Below are positions 43,105 through 52,496 of a stretch of DNA of 64,000 nucleotides, one piece after another. This DNA is from Nocardia sputorum (GTDB lineage: Bacteria > Actinomycetota > Actinomycetes > Mycobacteriales > Mycobacteriaceae): assembly GCF_027924405.1 (NCBI RefSeq), contig NZ_AP026978.1, forward strand, positions 186,001 through 250,000. The letters run 5' to 3'. Both the position numbers and the translations under genes were made by a program. Numbering within the stretch: position 1 is the stretch's first letter; each line of letters starts with the position of its first letter. The notes under the pieces were generated by a model, which was given only the letters and a program-made list of their open reading frames with translations, ran no database searches and was not told the DNA's origin.

Positions 43105-43127
43105 ACCCTGCCACAGGGCACCGACAC
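43105..43127 (-). promoter_or_regulatory. RecA-NDp (PafBC-type) promoter of sigG
   Basis: On the minus strand GTGTCGGTG (43127-43119), eight bases, then CAGGGT (43110-43105) fit the LexA-independent DNA-damage promoter consensus TTGTCRGTG-N8-TAnnnT with one mismatch in each box. Seven bases separate it from the ATG. Confidence 0.7.
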
Positions 43128-43280
43128 AAAACAGGCCATCGAACTCGAGAACGTCGCTGTTCAAGATCAATAAACCTGCCCGTGCTGTGGGATGCGCCAC
43201 CGAGTCATCCGCGATGAGTTCGCCGGGCCCGGCCCGTCCTATCCAGTGACACGAACGGACTTGCTCGAGAGGAAGAGGCC

Positions 43281-43700
43281 ATGAGCAGCAAGATGATCTT
43301 CATCAATCTCCCGGTCACCGATCTGCACCGGTCGACGGCGTTCTACGAGGCGCTGGGCTGGAAGGTCAACCAGGAGTTCACCGATGACAACGCGGCCTGC
43401 ATCGTGATCGATGACAACATCTGCCTGATGCTGCTCACCGAGGATTTCTTCACCACCTTCAGCAAGCGGCCGGTGGCCGACACCAAGGCGGCGATCGGCG
43501 CCGCGTACGCGCTGGCCCTCGGCAGCGCCGCGGAGGTCGACAACCTGACCGAGGCCGCGCTGGCCGCGGGCGCGACCGAAGAGGTGAACGAGGACAAGCG
43601 GGCGCAAGAGGCGCAGGTCGGCATGCACGGCCGCACCTTCATCGACCCGGACGGCCACCAGTGGGAGCCGTTCTGGATGGATTACCCGGGCGCGAGCTGA
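43281..43700 (+). CDS. VOC (glyoxalase/bleomycin-resistance) family protein
   Basis: Protein of 139 aa with two beta-alpha-beta-beta-beta modules: MIFINLPVTDLHRSTAFYEALGW at the start and GMHGRTFIDPDGHQWEPFWMD at the end. The group is usually annotated as glyoxalase/extradiol dioxygenase-like of unknown substrate. GAGAGGAAGAG precedes the ATG. It diverges from sigG and could belong to that factor's regulon (inference). It ends at a hairpin shared with echA19. Confidence 0.87.
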   Translation: MSSKMIFINLPVTDLHRSTAFYEALGWKVNQEFTDDNAACIVIDDNICLMLLTEDFFTTFSKRPVADTKAAIGAAYALALGSAAEVDNLTEAALAAGATEEVNEDKRAQEAQVGMHGRTFIDPDGHQWEPFWMDYPGAS

Positions 43701-43714
43701 GCCCGGCGAGGGGT

Positions 43715-43753
43715 CGCCCCCGATGCGCGTGCACTGGTCGCGCATCGGGGGCG
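43715..43753. terminator. Hairpin between the VOC gene and echA19
   Basis: Perfect 15-bp stem (43715-43729 with 43739-43753, arm CGCCCCCGATGCGCG) and nine-base loop between convergent stops. Confidence 0.8.
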
Positions 43754-43767
43754 TTGGGCTCTCGTCG

Positions 43768-44550
43768 TCAGTTTCCGGTGAAAGAGGGCTTACGCTTTTC
43801 CGCGAACGCCCGAGGCCCTTCCTTGGCATCCGCCGAGCGGAAGACCGCCATGCCGAGCTTGGCGTCGATCTGGAAGGCGTCCTCCTCCGGCATGGCCTCG
43901 GTCTCCCGGATGGTGCGCAGGATGGCCTGCACGGCGAGCGGGCCGTTGGCGGCGATCTGCCCCGCGATCTCCAGCGCTTTGTCCAGCGCGGTGCCGTCCG
44001 GGACCACGTGCCCGATCAGGCCGATCTCCTTGGCCTCCGCCGCGGTGATGTGCCGGCCGGTGAGCAGGATCTCGGCGGCGACGGTGTAGGGGATCTGGCG
44101 GACCAGCCGCACCGCCGAGCCGCCCAGCGGGAACAAGCCCCAACGCGCTTCGGAAACACCGAATTTCGCGCTCTCCCCGGCCACCCGGATGTCGGTGCCC
44201 TGCAGGATCTCGGTGCCGCCCGCGATGGCCGGGCCCTCGACCGCCGCGATCAGCGGCTTGGTCAGCCTGCGGCCCTTGAGCAGCGCCTCCAGCTTGGCCG
44301 GGTTCCAGCCGCCGCCGTCGATGGTGTCGCCCGGGTGCTCGGAGGTCATGCCCTTGAGATCGGCGCCCGCGCAGAACGCGCCGCCCGCGCCGGTCAGGAT
44401 CGCGACCCGGATGTCCGGATCGTCGTCCACCTGGTTCCAGGCGTCCTTCATGATCGCCATCATCTCGCCCGACAGCGCGTTGCGCGCCTCGGGCCGGTTC
44501 ATGGTGACGATGAGGACGTGGTCGCGCTTCTCGACGAGGCAGTGCGGCAT
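43768..44550 (-). CDS. echA19: EchA19, steroid side-chain enoyl-CoA hydratase
   Basis: Crotonase of 260 aa, orthologous to Rv3516, which hydrates steroid-enoyl-CoA in side-chain beta-oxidation. Oxyanion-hole segments [15 protein letters not shown] (residue 54 onward) and [17 protein letters not shown], then the [20 protein letters not shown] block with one Glu of the hydratase pair. AGGAG lies eight bases before the ATG. Divergent from fadD19 over a KstR box, as in mycobacteria. Confidence 0.92.
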   Translation of the reverse strand: MPHCLVEKRDHVLIVTMNRPEARNALSGEMMAIMKDAWNQVDDDPDIRVAILTGAGGAFCAGADLKGMTSEHPGDTIDGGGWNPAKLEALLKGRRLTKPLIAAVEGPAIAGGTEILQGTDIRVAGESAKFGVSEARWGLFPLGGSAVRLVRQIPYTVAAEILLTGRHITAAEAKEIGLIGHVVPDGTALDKALEIAGQIAANGPLAVQAILRTIRETEAMPEEDAFQIDAKLGMAVFRSADAKEGPRAFAEKRKPSFTGN

Positions 44551-44585
44551 CGCTGATTCTCCTGACTTCTAGCCTTGTCAGAAAC

Positions 44586-44599
44586 AGTAACACGTTCTA
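44586..44599. promoter_or_regulatory. KstR operator between echA19 and fadD19
   Basis: AGTAACACGTTCTA fits TnnAACnnGTTnnA except the first base. Its final TA begins TATTTT (44598-44603), which lies seven bases before the fadD19 GTG. Confidence 0.82.
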
Positions 44600-44610
44600 T
44601 TTTTAAGGCT

Positions 44611-46260
44611 GTGAGCTACAACATAGCGGACCTTGTCGAACATGCCATCGACCTGATGCCCGACCGCGTCGCGCTGGCCGACGACGGCCGCGAGGTCACC
44701 TACGCCCAGTTGGAGGAGCGGGCCAACAAACTCGCTCACTACCTGCAAGAACAGGGAGTCCAGCCGGGTGACAAGGTGGGTATCTACTCACGCAACACGA
44801 TCGAGGCCGTCGAGGCCATGGTCGCGATCTTCAAGGCGCGGGCCGTGATGATCAACGTGAACTTCCGTTACGTCGAGAACGAGTTGCAATACATCTTCGA
44901 CAACTCGGACATGGTGGCGCTGATCCACGAGCGGCGCTACAGCGACCGGGTCGCTGCCGTCCGTCCCAAGACCCCGCAGCTGCGCACCGTCGTCGTCGTC
45001 GACGACGATACGACCGGCACGATTCCCACCGCAGCGGATTCGGTGGAATACGAGGCGGTGATCGCGCAGTCCTCGGGTGAGCGCGACTTCGGCGAACGCT
45101 CGCCCGACGACCTGTACATGGTCTATACCGGCGGCACCACCGGCATGCCCAAAGGCGTGATGTGGCGCCAGGAGGACGTGTGGCGCGTGCTCGGCGCGGG
45201 CATCAACTTCATCACCGGTGAATACGTCCAGGACGAATGGGAATTGGCGAAGGTCGGCGCGGGCAGCCCGCCGATGGTGCGGTTCCCGATCCCGCCGATG
45301 ATCCACGGCGGGGCGCAGTGGGCCACATTCCACAGCCTGTTCGGTGGCGGCAAGGCCGTGATGCTCCCGGAGTTCTCCGGGCACGGCGTGTGGCAGGCCA
45401 TCGACAAGCACAAGATCAATCTGATCTTCATCACCGGGGACGCGATGGCGCGCCCCATGCTCGACGCGCTCATCGAGGGCAACCCGGAAACCGGTCAGCC
45501 CTACGACCTTTCGAGCTTGTACGTGATGGCCAGCAGTGCGGCGCTGTTCTCGCCCGCGCTCAAGGACCAGTTCCTCGAACTGCTGCCCAACCGGATGATC
45601 TCCGATTCGATCGGTTCCTCCGAGACCGGGTTCGGCGGCATCGCCATCGTGGCCAAGGGGGCGACGCACACCGGCGGGCCGCGCGTGAAGATCGACGCCT
45701 CCACCGATGTGCTCGACGAGGACGGCAATCCGGTGCGGCCCGGCTCAGGCGTGGTCGGCATCCTGGCTCGGCGCGGGCATATCCCGCTCGGCTACTACAA
45801 GGACGAGGCGAAGACCGCGGCGACGTTCAAGGAGTTCAACGGCATCCGCTACGCCATCCCCGGCGACTTCGCTCGCGTCGAGGAGGACGGCACGGTCACC
45901 ATGCTCGGCCGCGGTTCGGTCAGCATCAACAGCGGCGGCGAGAAGATCTACCCCGAGGAGGTCGAGGGCGCGCTCAAGACCCACCCGGAGATCTTCGACG
46001 CGCTGGTGGTCGGTATCGAGGACGAGCGCTGGGGCCAGCGGGTGGTCGCGGTCGTGCAATGCCGCGGCGAATCCCGCCCCACCTTGGAAGAACTGCGCCC
46101 CATGCTCACCCAGGAGATCGCGCCGTACAAGCTTCCCCGCAGCTTGTGGTACGTCGACGAGATCAAGCGCTCGCCGGCGGGCAAGCCCGACTACCGCTGG
46201 GCGAAGGAGCAAACCCAGTCCCGCCCCGCCGACGACAACGCGGTGGCGAGCGCGAAGTAG
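44611..46260 (+). CDS. fadD19: FadD19, steroid-24/26-oyl-CoA ligase
   Basis: Acyl-CoA synthetase of 549 aa matching Rv3515c, which activates C26/C27 steroid acids before side-chain beta-oxidation. Characteristic blocks: YNIADLVEHAIDLMPDRVAL at the start, YTGGTTGMPKGVMWRQED (AMP-binding), FPIPPMIHGGAQWATFHSLF, SIGSSETGFGG and GRGSVSINSGGEKIYPEEVEGAL. GTG at 44611 has no Shine-Dalgarno and fits a leaderless start after TATTTT; the longer frame from 44575 would cover the operator. Ends at a strong hairpin. Confidence 0.93.
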   Translation: MSYNIADLVEHAIDLMPDRVALADDGREVTYAQLEERANKLAHYLQEQGVQPGDKVGIYSRNTIEAVEAMVAIFKARAVMINVNFRYVENELQYIFDNSDMVALIHERRYSDRVAAVRPKTPQLRTVVVVDDDTTGTIPTAADSVEYEAVIAQSSGERDFGERSPDDLYMVYTGGTTGMPKGVMWRQEDVWRVLGAGINFITGEYVQDEWELAKVGAGSPPMVRFPIPPMIHGGAQWATFHSLFGGGKAVMLPEFSGHGVWQAIDKHKINLIFITGDAMARPMLDALIEGNPETGQPYDLSSLYVMASSAALFSPALKDQFLELLPNRMISDSIGSSETGFGGIAIVAKGATHTGGPRVKIDASTDVLDEDGNPVRPGSGVVGILARRGHIPLGYYKDEAKTAATFKEFNGIRYAIPGDFARVEEDGTVTMLGRGSVSINSGGEKIYPEEVEGALKTHPEIFDALVVGIEDERWGQRVVAVVQCRGESRPTLEELRPMLTQEIAPYKLPRSLWYVDEIKRSPAGKPDYRWAKEQTQSRPADDNAVASAK

Positions 46261-46269
46261 CGGTTTGCG

Positions 46270-46315
46270 CAACGTGGCCGGCCACCGTCCCATGCGACGG
46301 TGGCCGGCCACGTTG
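46270..46315. terminator. Hairpin between fadD19 and the convergent monooxygenase gene
   Basis: Perfect 20-bp stem (46270-46289 with 46296-46315) and six-base loop, centred between two stop codons. Confidence 0.9.
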
Positions 46316-46327
46316 TTGTTCGCGGGA

Positions 46328-47515
46328 TCAGCGGTTGGCCAGTTCGGCCAGTTGGTAGGCGAGGCGGTGGCGGAAGGCGGGGAAGCGGGCCAGGGTCGTG
46401 AGGGCCAGGTTGCGCAAGGTGCGGGCCGGGCGTGCGCGCAGGGTCGCCATTTTGGTCATGCGGTCGGTGAACGAGACGACGCCGAGGGCGACCGGGCGGC
46501 GGGTGGCTTCGTAGTCGTCGAGCAGGGTGTCCGGCTCGCCCGCCAGCACGCGGGCCAGCAGCGGGCCGAGAGCGGCGGCGTCCTGGATGCCGGTGTTCAT
46601 GCCCTGGCCGCCGGCCGGGCTGTGCACGTGGGCGGCGTCGCCCGCGAGCAGGATGCGGCCGCTGCGGTACCGGTCGGCGACGCGGTGGTGCACGCGGAAG
46701 CGCGAGCTCCACAGCACCTCGTGCACGCGCACCGCGCCGCCGGGGCCGCGGGCGGCGAGGAGGGCCTGGATGTCCTGCACGGTCGAGTGCTCGGGCGCGG
46801 TTTCCAGGGTGGCGACCACGCGGAAGCGGTTGGGCTCCTTCTCGTCGGGCAGCGGCGCGACCACCGTGACACCCTCCGGTGAAAGGTGCAGGGCGACTTC
46901 GTCGCGGGCGATCGGCCAGTCCATCCGCACGTCGGCGAGGACGAAGGATTCCGGGTACGACGCGCCGGTGAAGCCGATGCCCGCGTGCTCGCGGACGATG
47001 CTGTGCATGCCGTCGGTCCCGATGACGTAGTCGGCGCGGATGCTGCCGGGCGCGCCCGCCTCGTCGGTGTATTCGACCGTGACGCCGTCGTTCTCCTCGG
47101 CGACCCGGGTGACCTGGTACGGCCGCTGGACCTCGCCGCCCGCCTTCCGCAGCCGCTTCAGCAGCACCGCCTCGGTGGTGTCCTGCGGGGTCATCAGGGT
47201 GTACGGGTAGCGCGTCGGGAGTCCGTCGAAGTCGATGGTGGCCAAGGTGCTGCCGCCGTCGTGGACGGTGAAGCGGGCGACGATGTCGCCTGTCGCGACC
47301 AGTTCGTCGGCGATGCCGAGCTGCTCGAGCACTTCCAGCGTCCTGGCGTGCACGACCGCGGCGCGCGAGGTGTTCGCGCCTTCGCTCAACCGGTCCAGGA
47401 GGACGAAGTCCACGCCCGCGTCGGCCAGCGTGATGGCGGCGGTGAGCCCGGCTGGGCCCGCGCCGACGATCACGACGGCGGTGGTGGCGGGCAGCGGGTT
47501 CGTGGTGGCGTTCAT
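46328..47515 (-). CDS. FAD-dependent monooxygenase under TetR control
   Basis: Class A flavoprotein monooxygenase of 395 aa: VVIVGAGPAGLTAAITLADAGV (residues 14-35), the DG motif in VIGTDGMHSIVREHAG and the GD motif in RILLAGDAAHVHSPAGGQGMNTGIQDA. It is short for the family and has no thioredoxin-like C-terminal domain. The divergent TetR gene and the operator pair in the shared promoter mark it as the regulator's target, probably for detoxifying an aromatic compound or antibiotic (inference). Not part of the steroid pathway as far as the sequence shows. Confidence 0.87.
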   Translation of the reverse strand: MNATTNPLPATTAVVIVGAGPAGLTAAITLADAGVDFVLLDRLSEGANTSRAAVVHARTLEVLEQLGIADELVATGDIVARFTVHDGGSTLATIDFDGLPTRYPYTLMTPQDTTEAVLLKRLRKAGGEVQRPYQVTRVAEENDGVTVEYTDEAGAPGSIRADYVIGTDGMHSIVREHAGIGFTGASYPESFVLADVRMDWPIARDEVALHLSPEGVTVVAPLPDEKEPNRFRVVATLETAPEHSTVQDIQALLAARGPGGAVRVHEVLWSSRFRVHHRVADRYRSGRILLAGDAAHVHSPAGGQGMNTGIQDAAALGPLLARVLAGEPDTLLDDYEATRRPVALGVVSFTDRMTKMATLRARPARTLRNLALTTLARFPAFRHRLAYQLAELANR

Positions 47516-47532
47516 CGGAACTCCCTCTATGT

Positions 47533-47618
47533 CAACGTTTGTAGGCCAACGTTTGTTGGCATAACCGTAGCGCCACTCGCGCTAGGAAGTCAACAGTTGT
47601 TGGCCTACACTTGTTGGC
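47533..47618. promoter_or_regulatory. Two tandem pairs of a 14-bp TetR operator
   Basis: Pair 1 is CAACGTTTGTAGGC (47533) and CAACGTTTGTTGGC (47547). Pair 2 is CAACAGTTGTTGGC (47591) and CTACACTTGTTGGC (47605). Pair 2 ends directly at the ATG of the TetR gene and contains its likely -10 TACACT (47606-47611). Pair 1 lies 17 bases from the monooxygenase start. GCCAAC-GTTT-GTTGGC within pair 1 is a perfect dyad. Confidence 0.78.
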
Positions 47619-48245
47619 ATGACCGTCGATCCTGATCAAGCGCCCGCCCGCCGCTCGGACGCGACGCGTGCGGCGATTCTGGAAGCGGCCCGCGCGCGGT
47701 TCGCCGCTGAGGGTTTCCGCAAGGCGACCATCCGCGCCATCGCGGCGGACGCGGACATCGACCCGTCCATGGTCATGCGGTATTTCGGCAGCAAAGACGG
47801 CCTCTTCGCGGCGGCGGTCGATGTGCGGCTCGACTTGCCGGACCTCGCCTCCGCGGACCCCGATCACCTGGGCGAACTGCTGGTACGCCGCTTCTTCGAG
47901 ATCTGGGAGGAGCAGCCGAACAAGGAGGTACTGCTGACGCTGCTGCGCTCATCGATCACCGACGAGGCGGTCGCCGACCGCGTCCGCGCGATCTTCACCG
48001 AGCAGATATTGCCCGCCGTCCTGCGCTTCGGCGATCCCGCCGATGCCTCCCGCCGTGGCGGCCTGATCGTCACCCAGATGCTGGGGCTGGCCCTGTGCCG
48101 CTACGTCCTGTGCCTACCCCCGGTCGTCGCCCTGACCCGCGCACAGATCATCGCGGAGGTAGGCCCCACCCTCCAGCGCTACCTGACGTCCGTCCCGCCA
48201 GAGGAACCCGATGCCGTGGCGGCGCCGATTCAGAGTTCGGGGTAG
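47619..48245 (+). CDS. TetR-family regulator of the monooxygenase gene
   Basis: TetR-type protein of 208 aa. Helix-turn-helix KATIRAIAADADIDPSMVMRYFGSKDGLFAAAV (about residues 36-68), then a helical ligand domain of the TetR_C group. The ATG directly follows the operator pair, with TACACT seven bases before it, so the mRNA is likely leaderless and autoregulated. The last 16 bases overlap a vapC remnant on the other strand. Confidence 0.87.
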   Translation: MTVDPDQAPARRSDATRAAILEAARARFAAEGFRKATIRAIAADADIDPSMVMRYFGSKDGLFAAAVDVRLDLPDLASADPDHLGELLVRRFFEIWEEQPNKEVLLTLLRSSITDEAVADRVRAIFTEQILPAVLRFGDPADASRRGGLIVTQMLGLALCRYVLCLPPVVALTRAQIIAEVGPTLQRYLTSVPPEEPDAVAAPIQSSG

Positions 48246-48403
48246 ATCAGCGCGACCGTCGGGAAGTAGCCGCGATACCGTGCGACATCCCGGGTCAGCA
48301 AGCGATAGCCCGCCGCGGCGGCGTGCGCTCCGATGTAGAAGTCGGGCATCGGAGAGCGCTTCGCGCCGCTGTTCCGGCGATAGCGCTGGTAGGCCTTGCC
48401 CGA
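48230..48403 (-). pseudogene. 3' remnant of a vapC (PIN-domain toxin) gene
   Basis: Minus-strand codons read GKAYQRYRRNSGAKRSPMPDF, then YIGAHAAAAGYRLLTRDVARYR and GYFPTVALIYPEL to a stop at 48230. This is the C-terminal third of a VapC protein with its DF(Y)IGAHA and LLTRD motifs. The first 70 or so codons, the start and any vapB partner are missing. Confidence 0.75.
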
Positions 48404-48484
48404 TCGATCGCTCAGTCAGACCGCCCGCGTGTATTGCGGGTGAGCGCAGACTTGAACCGGCGACTCGCCTGAAACAACGAATTC

Positions 48485-48515
48485 CGGCCCGCACGACGTG
48501 CTGTCGTGCGGGCCG
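48485..48515 (-). terminator. Terminator of the fadE26-fadE27 operon
   Basis: 13-bp stem (48485-48497 with 48503-48515) with loop GTGCT, 21 bases beyond the fadE27 stop. Confidence 0.8.
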
Positions 48516-48535
48516 AATCGTCTGTGGTGCCGCGC

Positions 48536-49651
48536 TCAGCCGGCCAGCAGCGCGCCGAGGGCGCGGAGGTGGTCAGTGCTCGCGCCGAGGGCGAACTCGT
48601 TGTGTTTGGCGGCGGTGAAGTAGTTGTGCACGATGTGGTCGCGGTCGATGCCTACGCCACCGTGCACGTGGACGACGGTGTGCGCGACGCGGTGGCCCGC
48701 GTCGGCGGCCCAGAACTTGGCGGTGTGCACCGCTTCGGCGGCGGGCAGGTCCTCCGAGAGCAGCCACGCCGCCTGGGTGACGGCCAGGCGCAGACCTTGG
48801 ACGTCGATGTAGGCGTCGGCGAGCCGCTGGGCGACGGCCTGGAAACTGCCGACCGCCTTGCCGAACTGCTCGCGCTCCCTGGCGTATTCGGCGACCAGCT
48901 CGAGCGCCCGTTCCAGGGTGCCGAGCTGCGCGGCGCTCAGGCCGAGCCAGGCGCGGGTGAGCAGCCAGTCCAGGATCTCCGCGCCGCCTGCGACGCTGCC
49001 GACCAGCTCGGCGGGCGTATCGGTGAGCTCGACCGCGAACTCGGGGCTGCGGTCGACCACCTGCTGCGCGCTCACCGTCGCCGCCGCGGGATCGACCAGG
49101 AACACCGCGGTGGTCCCGGAGACCGTGGCGGGCACCAGGATTCGCTCGGCCCGGTTCGCGAAGGGCACCGTGGTCTTGGCCCCGGTCAGCCGCCAGCCGT
49201 CGCCGGTCTCGACCGCGGTGGTGGCCGGTGCGGCGGGTTCCCAGTTGCGCTCCTCGGCCAGCGCCACCGTCAGGATGACGCTGCCCGCGCCCGCCCGCGT
49301 GGCCAGTTCACGCTGCTCCTCGGAACCGAACCGCGCCAGCGCGCCCGCGCCGAGCGCGATCGACCACAGATACGGCACGGCCGCGAGATGCTTGCCCAGT
49401 TCCCGCAGGATGGCGGTCTGCTCGAGCGCGCCGAGGTCGCTGCCGCCGACCGACTCGGGCAGCGCCGCCGCGAGCACACCGGTCTCGGCCAGCGAATTCC
49501 ACAGCGGCTGGTCGAATCGCTCGACGTCCGCTCCCGCCTCGGCCCGGTTGCCGTCGAGTTCGCGCAGCCGATCGGCGGTGACCAGCTTGCCGCACACCTC
49601 GCCGGTCAGCCGGCCGAGATCGAGTTGGGCTTCGGTGGGGGTGAAATCCAT
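48536..49651 (-). CDS. fadE27: FadE27, subunit of the steroid acyl-CoA dehydrogenase FadE26-FadE27
   Basis: Acyl-CoA dehydrogenase-fold subunit of 371 aa, orthologous to Rv3505. In steroid-degrading actinobacteria FadE26 and FadE27 form a heterotetramer that dehydrogenates the first side-chain CoA ester. Segments: FTPTEAQLDLGRLTGEV, ALPESVGGSDLGALEQTAILRELGKHLA, the middle beta-domain and C-terminal TAKFWAADAGHRVAHTVVHVHGGVGIDRDH. Starts 20 bases after fadE26. The longer upstream frame only continues into fadE26 antisense-type sequence and is not used. Confidence 0.92.
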   Translation of the reverse strand: MDFTPTEAQLDLGRLTGEVCGKLVTADRLRELDGNRAEAGADVERFDQPLWNSLAETGVLAAALPESVGGSDLGALEQTAILRELGKHLAAVPYLWSIALGAGALARFGSEEQRELATRAGAGSVILTVALAEERNWEPAAPATTAVETGDGWRLTGAKTTVPFANRAERILVPATVSGTTAVFLVDPAAATVSAQQVVDRSPEFAVELTDTPAELVGSVAGGAEILDWLLTRAWLGLSAAQLGTLERALELVAEYAREREQFGKAVGSFQAVAQRLADAYIDVQGLRLAVTQAAWLLSEDLPAAEAVHTAKFWAADAGHRVAHTVVHVHGGVGIDRDHIVHNYFTAAKHNEFALGASTDHLRALGALLAG

Positions 49652-49671
49652 GGTGGTCTCTCTGCTTTCGG

Positions 49672-50865
<1,194 letters not shown>

Positions 50866-50970
50866 GGCAAAACCTCATGGGGATGGTCGGCCGACGGAGC
50901 TTGCGGAGTCGGCGGGGCGGGTAGGACCGAGCCTTCGTGGGATCGGGTTCCCCGATCATTGCATATGGAC

Positions 50971-50984
50971 TGAAACATGTTCCA
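50971..50984. promoter_or_regulatory. KstR operator between fadE26 and fdxD
   Basis: TGAAACATGTTCCA fits TnnAACnnGTTnnA at every fixed position. On the fdxD side its last CA starts CAGTAT (50983-50988), a -10-like element. Confidence 0.85.
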
Positions 50985-51071
50985 GTATTGATACCGAATC
51001 CGGCCGATGACGCCTCGGTGGGGCGCATTGGCTTGTTAGGCTTCGGCCAGAGTGGCGGTAAAGGAGTTGTC

Positions 51072-51260
51072 ATGAAGATCAGTGTCGATCCGGACCAGTG
51101 CGAAGCGAATGGAATCTGTGTCGGAATCGCCCCCGACGTGTTCGAACTCGATGACGAGGACGTACTGCACATCACGAACGCCGACGTGCCCGACGATCGG
51201 CTCGCCGATGTCCAGGACGCCGTCGCGCAGTGCCCCAAGGCGGCGCTGCGGTTGCAGTGA
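51072..51260 (+). CDS. fdxD: FdxD, small ferredoxin
   Basis: Ferredoxin of 62 aa, orthologous to Rv3503c. Cys at 10 and 16 in DQCEANGICVG and a later CP pair (AVAQCPKAAL) give a C-x5-C...CP pattern, typical of [3Fe-4S] or mixed ferredoxins that feed P450 enzymes. It may deliver electrons to CYP125 (inference). AAAGGAG lies six bases before the ATG; the longer frame upstream covers the KstR site. Followed by a second KstR box and hsd4A. Confidence 0.92.
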   Translation: MKISVDPDQCEANGICVGIAPDVFELDDEDVLHITNADVPDDRLADVQDAVAQCPKAALRLQ

Positions 51261-51278
51261 GCGATGCTTGCCGTAAGT

Positions 51279-51292
51279 TGGAACACGTTCTA
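51279..51292 (+). promoter_or_regulatory. KstR operator upstream of hsd4A
   Basis: TGGAACACGTTCTA matches the motif. Its final TA begins TAGAGT (51291-51296), seven bases before the hsd4A GTG. hsd4A therefore has its own promoter within the fdxD-hsd4A pair. Confidence 0.88.
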
Positions 51293-51303
51293 GAGTCGGC
51301 CGC

Positions 51304-52206
51304 GTGAGCAATGATCTGAGCCTTGCGGGCCGTGTAGCGATCGTGACCGGCGGCGGCGCCGGACTTGGGCGGGCCGAAGCGCTCGCGCTGGCCCGGGCCG
51401 GCGCGTCGGTGGTGGTCAACGACCTCGCGGAGTCGGACGCGGTCGCCGGCACGCTCGGGGAGATCCGGGCGCTCGGCGCCAAGGCGGAGTTCGTCGCGGG
51501 CAGTATCGCCGAACGCGCCACCGCCGACGCGTTGATCCGCACCGCGGAGGAGTCGTTCGGATCGGTCGACATCGTCGTCAACAACGCGGGCATCACCCGC
51601 GACCGGATGCTGTTCAACATGTCCGACGAGGACTTCGACGCGGTGCTCGCGGTGCATCTGCGCGGCCATTTCCTTCTCTCGCGCAATGCCGCCGCCTACT
51701 GGCGCGGCAAGTCGAAGCAGGTGGGCGGGCCGGTCTACGGCCGGTTGATCAACACCTCGTCGGAGGCCGGGCTGCTCGGGCCGGAGGGGCAGGCCAACTA
51801 CGGCGCCGCGAAGGCGGGCATCACCGCGCTGACCCTCTCGGCCGCGCGGGCCCTCTCGCGCTACGGCGTGCGCGCCAACGCGATCGCGCCGCGGGCGCGC
51901 ACCGCGATGACCGAGGCGGTATTCAGTCCCGCCCCGGAGGGTGCGGCCGATCCGCTGTCGCCCGATCACGTCGCGCGGCTGGTCGCCTACCTGGCCTCGC
52001 CCGCGGCCGACGCGGTCAACGGGCAACTGTTCGTCGTCTACGGGGGGATGGTGGCGCTGATGGCGGCGCCGGTCGTGGAGCGCCGGTTCGACGCCACCGG
52101 CGGGGAGTGGTCGGCCCAGGATCTGGCCGACACGCTGGGCGGCTACTTCGCCGATCGTCCGCAAGGGCGGACTTTCTCGGCGTCTTCGCTGACCGAGCTG
52201 GGGTGA
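51304..52206 (+). CDS. hsd4A: Hsd4A, steroid beta-hydroxyacyl-CoA/17-beta-hydroxysteroid dehydrogenase
   Basis: SDR of 300 aa, orthologous to Rv3502c and of the multifunctional-enzyme-2 dehydrogenase type. It oxidises the 22-hydroxyl of the side-chain CoA ester made by EchA19. TGGGAGLGRAEALALA (cofactor loop), NNAGITRDRMLFNMSDEDFDAV and SSEAGLLGPEGQANYGAAKAGI (Ser-Tyr-Lys) are clear. GTG at 51304 lacks a ribosome site and is placed for leaderless translation. It is followed by the mce4 operon after a 290-base gap. Confidence 0.92.
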   Translation: MSNDLSLAGRVAIVTGGGAGLGRAEALALARAGASVVVNDLAESDAVAGTLGEIRALGAKAEFVAGSIAERATADALIRTAEESFGSVDIVVNNAGITRDRMLFNMSDEDFDAVLAVHLRGHFLLSRNAAAYWRGKSKQVGGPVYGRLINTSSEAGLLGPEGQANYGAAKAGITALTLSAARALSRYGVRANAIAPRARTAMTEAVFSPAPEGAADPLSPDHVARLVAYLASPAADAVNGQLFVVYGGMVALMAAPVVERRFDATGGEWSAQDLADTLGGYFADRPQGRTFSASSLTELG

Positions 52207-52408
52207 GCCGTGGCGGCTCGCCGCCGCCGCGCTACTGATCAGCTGTCCAACTGTTGATCATGGCATCGGTGCTTGGTAGACATAGGGACGGGTTATGTCC
52301 CAGCTCACAAAGGTGGGATCATCACTCGCTGACACCGGTTCCAAATTTATATGCCGATTTTTCGAGAAATTGCACTTCAAAAGTGTGAAAAAGGCTACCG
52401 GCAACACG

Positions 52409-52422
52409 GTGAACATGTTCTA
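52409..52422 (+). promoter_or_regulatory. KstR operator upstream of the mce4 operon
   Basis: GTGAACATGTTCTA, one mismatch at the first base of TnnAACnnGTTnnA, 75 bases before yrbE4A. The rest of 52207-52496 is AT-rich around 52330-52390 and holds no gene. Confidence 0.78.
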
Positions 52423-52496
52423 ATCGTTCCGGCGGTGCGGCCACGGTGAGATTCGCGCCGTGTGCTTGTACGCCGGGTGAGCAAGGAGGATCGCGG

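Noticed and set aside
43140..43175. Possible LexA (SOS) box near sigG, GAAC...GTTC
   Set aside because: The arms are six bases apart instead of four and the outer TC/GA is lacking. The RecA-NDp promoter explains DNA-damage control better.
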